From: Metallyticus violacea
Lineage: Eukaryota > Arthropoda > Insecta > Mantodea > Metallyticidae
Reading direction: 5' to 3'
DNA: 64,000 bases
Assembly (NCBI GenBank): GCA_030762175.1
Contig: CM060843.1
Location: forward strand, 24,007,501-24,071,500
Made by a program: the position numbers and the translations under genes. Within the stretch, counting starts at the first letter, position 1; each line of letters begins with the position of its first letter. The notes under the pieces were generated by a model, which saw only the letters and a program-made list of their open reading frames with translations, was not told the DNA's origin and did not search any database. This document shows positions 54,501-60,500 of this stretch, piece by piece.

Positions 54501-57500
54501 TCTCATCATGTTTTCTTTAGATATTACAAAGATATTTTTATGATGAATGTTTCCCCGTTATTTTCACTCTGTTGGGAAAATATTCTAAGGAACTTTTCTG
54601 GAATATTATTAAAAAGATAAATGAAAACAAGTTTGAAAGTTAGCACTGTCTAATTTCTTATTTTCTTTAGACTGTTAGCAATTATTGGGTTCTTAACTCA
54701 GCTAATAGCTTAATAGCATTTGTAAATGAGTGATAAATGTTAAAAGATTCATATGATACTGTGTAAATATTTTGGAAACCTTTTCTGAGATAAGCTAGCA
54801 TCTATATACAAATTGTTTATTTACAATGTAGGTGTAAAAATATTTATTTTCAAAAAATACAGACACATTTCTAGGAAGCAGCATTTTTTTATCATTAGAT
54901 TTGCCTCTTATTAATGTTTGTGGTATCAAAATAATAAGATTTTATTTTATTTATTTGCATTTGTTTATTGCCAGGGAAGTATACATGCATATCTTTTTGT
55001 CCAGCAAGTTTATATTTTATATTTTTGAGAGATTATTTCAGATTTATTTCTTTTCACAAACTTATGCGGCTTAAAGTTAGAAGCACTTTTTCCTGACGAT
55101 GTAGGCACTTTGTTCCTATTCCATTCCTCACTGGGTTGTCCCGCCCCGTTAGAATACCGCTCCTGTTTAACATAGCCTGTTGCCTGCAGGGGACGCAGCC
55201 GCCGCCGCCGCCACCGCCGCCTCCTTCCTCATCACAACCCTCGGCAGCGCCTGCGATTGGAGGAGGCGCTTCGCGTCGCCAGTTAGATGAGCTCATTGAA
55301 CACAAGTGTCGACAGCTGGGCAAGTCAGGAGCCAGTAAAGGCAGCGCTCTTCATCTGGCCCAGTGGATGAAAGGGCAGTTGGGCGCTGCCGCTCCGCAGA
55401 CGCCAGACGAGGAACCTGAGCCCGAGGTTTGGTCACCCGAAACACTCCGGCGTCGCAGCGAACAGTTGCAAGTTAGTTTACTGTAGAGGCACTTCTGCTC
55501 TACATTATCTTTCGTCTATTCTAAAGCAAATCTATTTTATAAGCTTAAATCACTTTAAATACACAATTACTTTTGCATGGAAGAAAAGAACCATACCAAG
55601 ACTTCCACATATTACACTAATTTAATTATAAAAAGTGAAAGTACCAGTAAAGTGAGTAATATTGCAACAAATGCAACGCATTTCAAGTTTATTTATACGT
55701 ATTTACAGAACCTGTCGCAAGGCGGACGTCTCATTTATGAGGTTCGATCCGTAAGTTTCCGGCCTGATTTATTTAGGTGATAGAATAAAAGTACAGTATT
55801 ATTTTTCAATGTAATTATTCTTTACTTCAACTCTTTTCCCACATTTCTGGATTAACATTTCAATCCCCCCAAACAACAGTCCGAAGTTTCGTTTGCAAAA
55901 TAATAGAAAACAAATCACTTCAACTTATTATAATTCGTGAATCTCTGACCTCGACCTTTCGTTTTGAAAACAGGTAATAGTCACTGAAGTAAGATCTGGG
56001 CCATACGATGAATGATCTAGCTCCTTGAAACCGCATGTGCTCACAGCCGTGTGGAGTAATGCGCTGCCCTACTCTTCGACTAAGCTTTTCACGCCTCTTT
56101 CCCTTGATGGCATTGCGCAATTATTGCAGTAGCTCACCAAAGTATATCTGTCACCGCCGTGTTCCTTTCTATGAGGTCTATCATGAGAATTTCTTTACAG
56201 TCCCAAAAATCGTTGGCAATGATCTTCTTCTTGGACTGTGTGATCTGGCCTTTCTAAGGAGTGTTTCATTGAGTCTCTTTTCGAAAGCAGAAATATATAG
56301 TTTTGTCCCCTGAAACCATAATTTCAATTAATGCCCTCCCTTACCAAAGTAATGGTTAAAACATTTCTGACATTACATCCACACTTATATTTGAACCGTT
56401 GATAGAATTCGGGACATCCATCTTGTACTAGCCTAATGCATATGCAAATGTTGAGGAAAGATGCAAAATGCACTTGTTTTATTAAGCCCTAATATTGCAG
56501 TTATTTCTTTTGTCTTTGGATACCTATTGCTCAGAACTTCCTTATCAATAAACGAAATGCTTTCTCGTGTCAACACATCTACCAACCTATTCCCATATGG
56601 ATCATCTTTAAGGCTCTCTCTGCCCAAACTAAATTATATTGACCACTTCTTCACAGTGGAACTTAAAGGAAAATCTTCCCCATACGCACCACCAAGGCTT
56701 TGCTTAGTGTCACTGGGTGAAATTATTTTTAGTTCACTACTCTGTCACCACGCTGTGTTATGCTACAGGTCTACCTTAAATGAGCTACTCCATACAAACG
56801 AATGGCGTACCGGAAAGGAAATAATAGTATTTACACTTCTGAAACATGTGAGCATCAGACAGCATGAACATCGCAAGAATGAATCATAGCCTTCTATGTC
56901 AGGCCAGAAACTTACGAACCGCATCTCGTGAGGGTTTTCTTCCCAAAATGTATGAACCATATCTCTACTGTTTGTATCTTCTTCTGTTACGCGAAACTGC
57001 AGTTTATGTGGATATGCAACAGAGATATAGTAAAAGGAACCTTATCTTTAATGTAATCCAACATACAAACATTCAAATGAATAAGACATGAAGACCGTGG
57101 CGACCAATCAAAGCAATCGTGGCGCGACGGAAGGTTTTTGTTATGCCTCTTAGATGTTATAAATACCTGCAACTAAAGCTGAAGTTATATTGAATTTTTT
57201 GCTGTACCACTGAATCCGCTAATATTTGCATTACGTATAAGTTGTTACTTTTGTTAATTTAAAATAACCTGCACATAACAAACAGGGAGTTATTTGGGAT
57301 ACGAGGAAATTCAAATGTTCTGCGCACCATAAGTAAATCATTATTCAAAATATTACATTAAAACATTCAATGTATTCGTCATTTTACTCTAGGTACCAAA
57401 GTGGTTCAAAGTTTGGGTTAGTGTTACATTCCATATTGATGCATCCGATTACTTATATAGCCTCATAGACATCTTTACCATGGAGAGTGGTTATTTTGTA

Positions 57501-60500
57501 ACGAGTCATAATTACCGTGCCCCAATTAGCCATCTGCGGACCACTCGCGCGGCCGGCCAATCTTATCGATCGTAATCCTGAGTGGGTCTAAAATTTCGAG
57601 CCCTTGTTATTGAAACTTTTAAAGAGCTGTCTGCATCATTTGACTACTTAGATACTAGACTTTCTAGTAATGTACTGCATATTAATTCAGCGACTTCTCA
57701 AGGAAGGAGAATAACATTTACAATCTCTGTTAAGTACAAATGTACGGTACATTTCCAGTCTAGTACCTAATCAGTGAAATATGGAAAAACACTCTTTAAA
57801 AGTTTCACGAGACTAGGGCTCGAAATTTTATATCTATCCAGGGTCCTATTCCATAAAAGTATGATCTAATATATTACAAGTGTATTAGCACAAGTTCTTG
57901 TAAAGTGTGGACCTGTAATTTTCTGTTCATGAAAGAAGGTGCACCACTTGTAAGGTATTTGTAAAAAGTCACCAGTGACATATAAAAGCAAGATGGAACT
58001 AGATGGAGGAACAGCTGTTTGCCACATGCCGCTAGGCCTTAGGTTATGTCTGCTCCTTAGTAATAAATTCGTATTTTTTAATATATAGCGAAAATTATTG
58101 CCATTCCTGCTGAATAGGCATCGTATTTTTTCCCATAAATAATTATAATTTAAATACTTTATTATGCATTTGTCAATATTCAACCGTTATAGTTTTCACT
58201 TTGAGATGATTATCTCATACTGATTCATAGCAGCATCAATTTCAATCGTAGGGATATGGCTGAAGAATCGAGCTTTTCGATTCTGCTCGGTCATTTCTTT
58301 TATAGTCTATTCGCTCATTTACTTTTATATAAATTTGTTTATATTGATGGACAATCACATTTTCATTCTAAGCAAAATACTGGGAAAATAATGAAAAGGA
58401 GACTATTTTAAAAGACAATGAGGAATGGAAAGAAATTAATTTAGTGGCAACCTTTTAAAATATAAATCAAGAAGCAAACTGAAATATGTATTTGAAACTG
58501 AAAAGGCCAACATCAAACAATTTGATTGCACTTAAAATTTTATTGTAATTAAATAATGAATTATTTTTTCTTTATGCATACTCTTATTCTTATCATCACT
58601 TTTGCCAACACTTCGCTTATTTAGATCAGCTGATTCCAAAAAGTATTAAAAATATATTAAAACTGGCACTAGTATTTGTAGTTACCAATATTCCTACATT
58701 TGTAGAGAAATCTATACAGATTAGGAGTGCGCAACTAATACTAATATTTCTGTGGAACAAAACAAGTTGTCGCTTGTAAGTATGTAGTTGTAAGGTACAA
58801 TTGTAGCAGAAATCTTTGTGGAACAGAGTTCTATTAATAAATACAAGTTACAAGAACATATATTTATAATGTAATAGGCCATACTTTTGTGGAACAGAGT
58901 CCAGGATAAACTGCAGCATACTGTTAATTACTTCCCTAAATTGTAAACAAAGTGCATACAGACATGACTGTTTTTGCCTAACAGCAGGGGGAATATATTG
59001 CTTTTTGCTTAATATCATGAGAATTCTCTAAAAAGAGCCTAAGGCCGAGCCACACTTATGGCGATATCTCGTTAACTACTTGGCTAAATCGTGCAAAATA
59101 ATTCTAATCTCGTCTTTTTTATTTTCTTGAAGACAATAGGCACTGTTTCACTTGAAAAGAAGTAAATTTGTGCTAGAAATACACTTTTAATAATTGTTTG
59201 AATCGTTGTATACGCCACTGGTCTGAACGCATCAATAGCAACTCTCGTTTCAGAGAAATTCGTGATAGTAGTTTTTGGCGATTCACTCTGTATAAATGTT
59301 AGAGACATGAAGTTATATTTAGTCTTATTAATAATATATTTATTAATTTTTTCTATACGACATAAAAATCGTGTATTTTGTATTACCTTTCACAGTTATT
59401 TAGTTCTTTTTGATGTTTTGTAAACCTCTTTATTTAGCTTTATCAATACTTATTCCTGTAGATGTGTTTACACTTTTTCTCTGAATTGTTTATGAATGCT
59501 GTTATTACTGAATTTCTGCTCTAACTGTTGTTTACATTGGCTACAAATGTTACGGAAACAAGCTGAGAGAAATATGGCAGTATAGAAGCATACAAGAACA
59601 GATTAATTATTATAGACAATAGTAATAAATAGGTATCTGAATTCTTGAATCTCACTATACTACATAATGGACAAGCACCATAACTTCTGTTGAAAATATA
59701 ATTGATAACTGCACGCCTTTCAGTCAATGTACGGTCTCATTGATACCTTATTTACCAATCAGAATAGAAATTAATCCATAGTTTTAAAGCATGGTGCTCA
59801 AAAACTAACAACTGATAGTTATTTTCTCCTACGTTCATTTATTTTATTCCTATTTTCAAGAGTAAAATTGTAATTTAACTTTAAATTTATTACTAACATA
59901 AATAAACTTATTATGAATTGTTGTTATAACCTCAAATGTTCATTTGTTTTTAATTATTTAATTACAGATATCTTCGTAGTCCTCCTTGGAACAAAAATTA
60001 ATTACAATCCATTCTATCACCTCTGCTTCAATTCGATTACCTCACTGCCTCCCAAAAGAAGTTCTTTTCACAACACAAAATATGGCATAACTAGTAATCT
60101 ATGCACATAATTGATACAAAAATAGTAGTAAATGATAATTGTTATAATAGTGTTCAGTTATGTTTTATTTAATTTTGATCTCCACGGTGCTCTACTTGGA
60201 ATAAATAACAAATACTCTTTCTTTCTTTTTTAAAGTATCTGCCTTATAAACTTTACATACTTTCATTTCTCAGTAATATTTCCCTTTTCAGGTGAAAGCG
60301 CGAACACTCCCACGCCGTTCTCAGAGCCGTTGTGAAGAAATAGAAATGTCGGACGTATCAAGTCTTTCCAGGAGTCGTTCGCAGACATCTTCGGATAGCC
60401 AAGTGACTGTGAAATCCTGCAGTCCTGAGAAACCCGTTGCTGTATGTCGGCAGTGTCACAAAACTTGCCTGGCTAATAACAACAATAACAATAATAACAC

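Noticed and set aside
59048..59067. Transposon-end-like sequence
   Set aside because: No inverted partner found nearby, so it is only mentioned in the intron entry.
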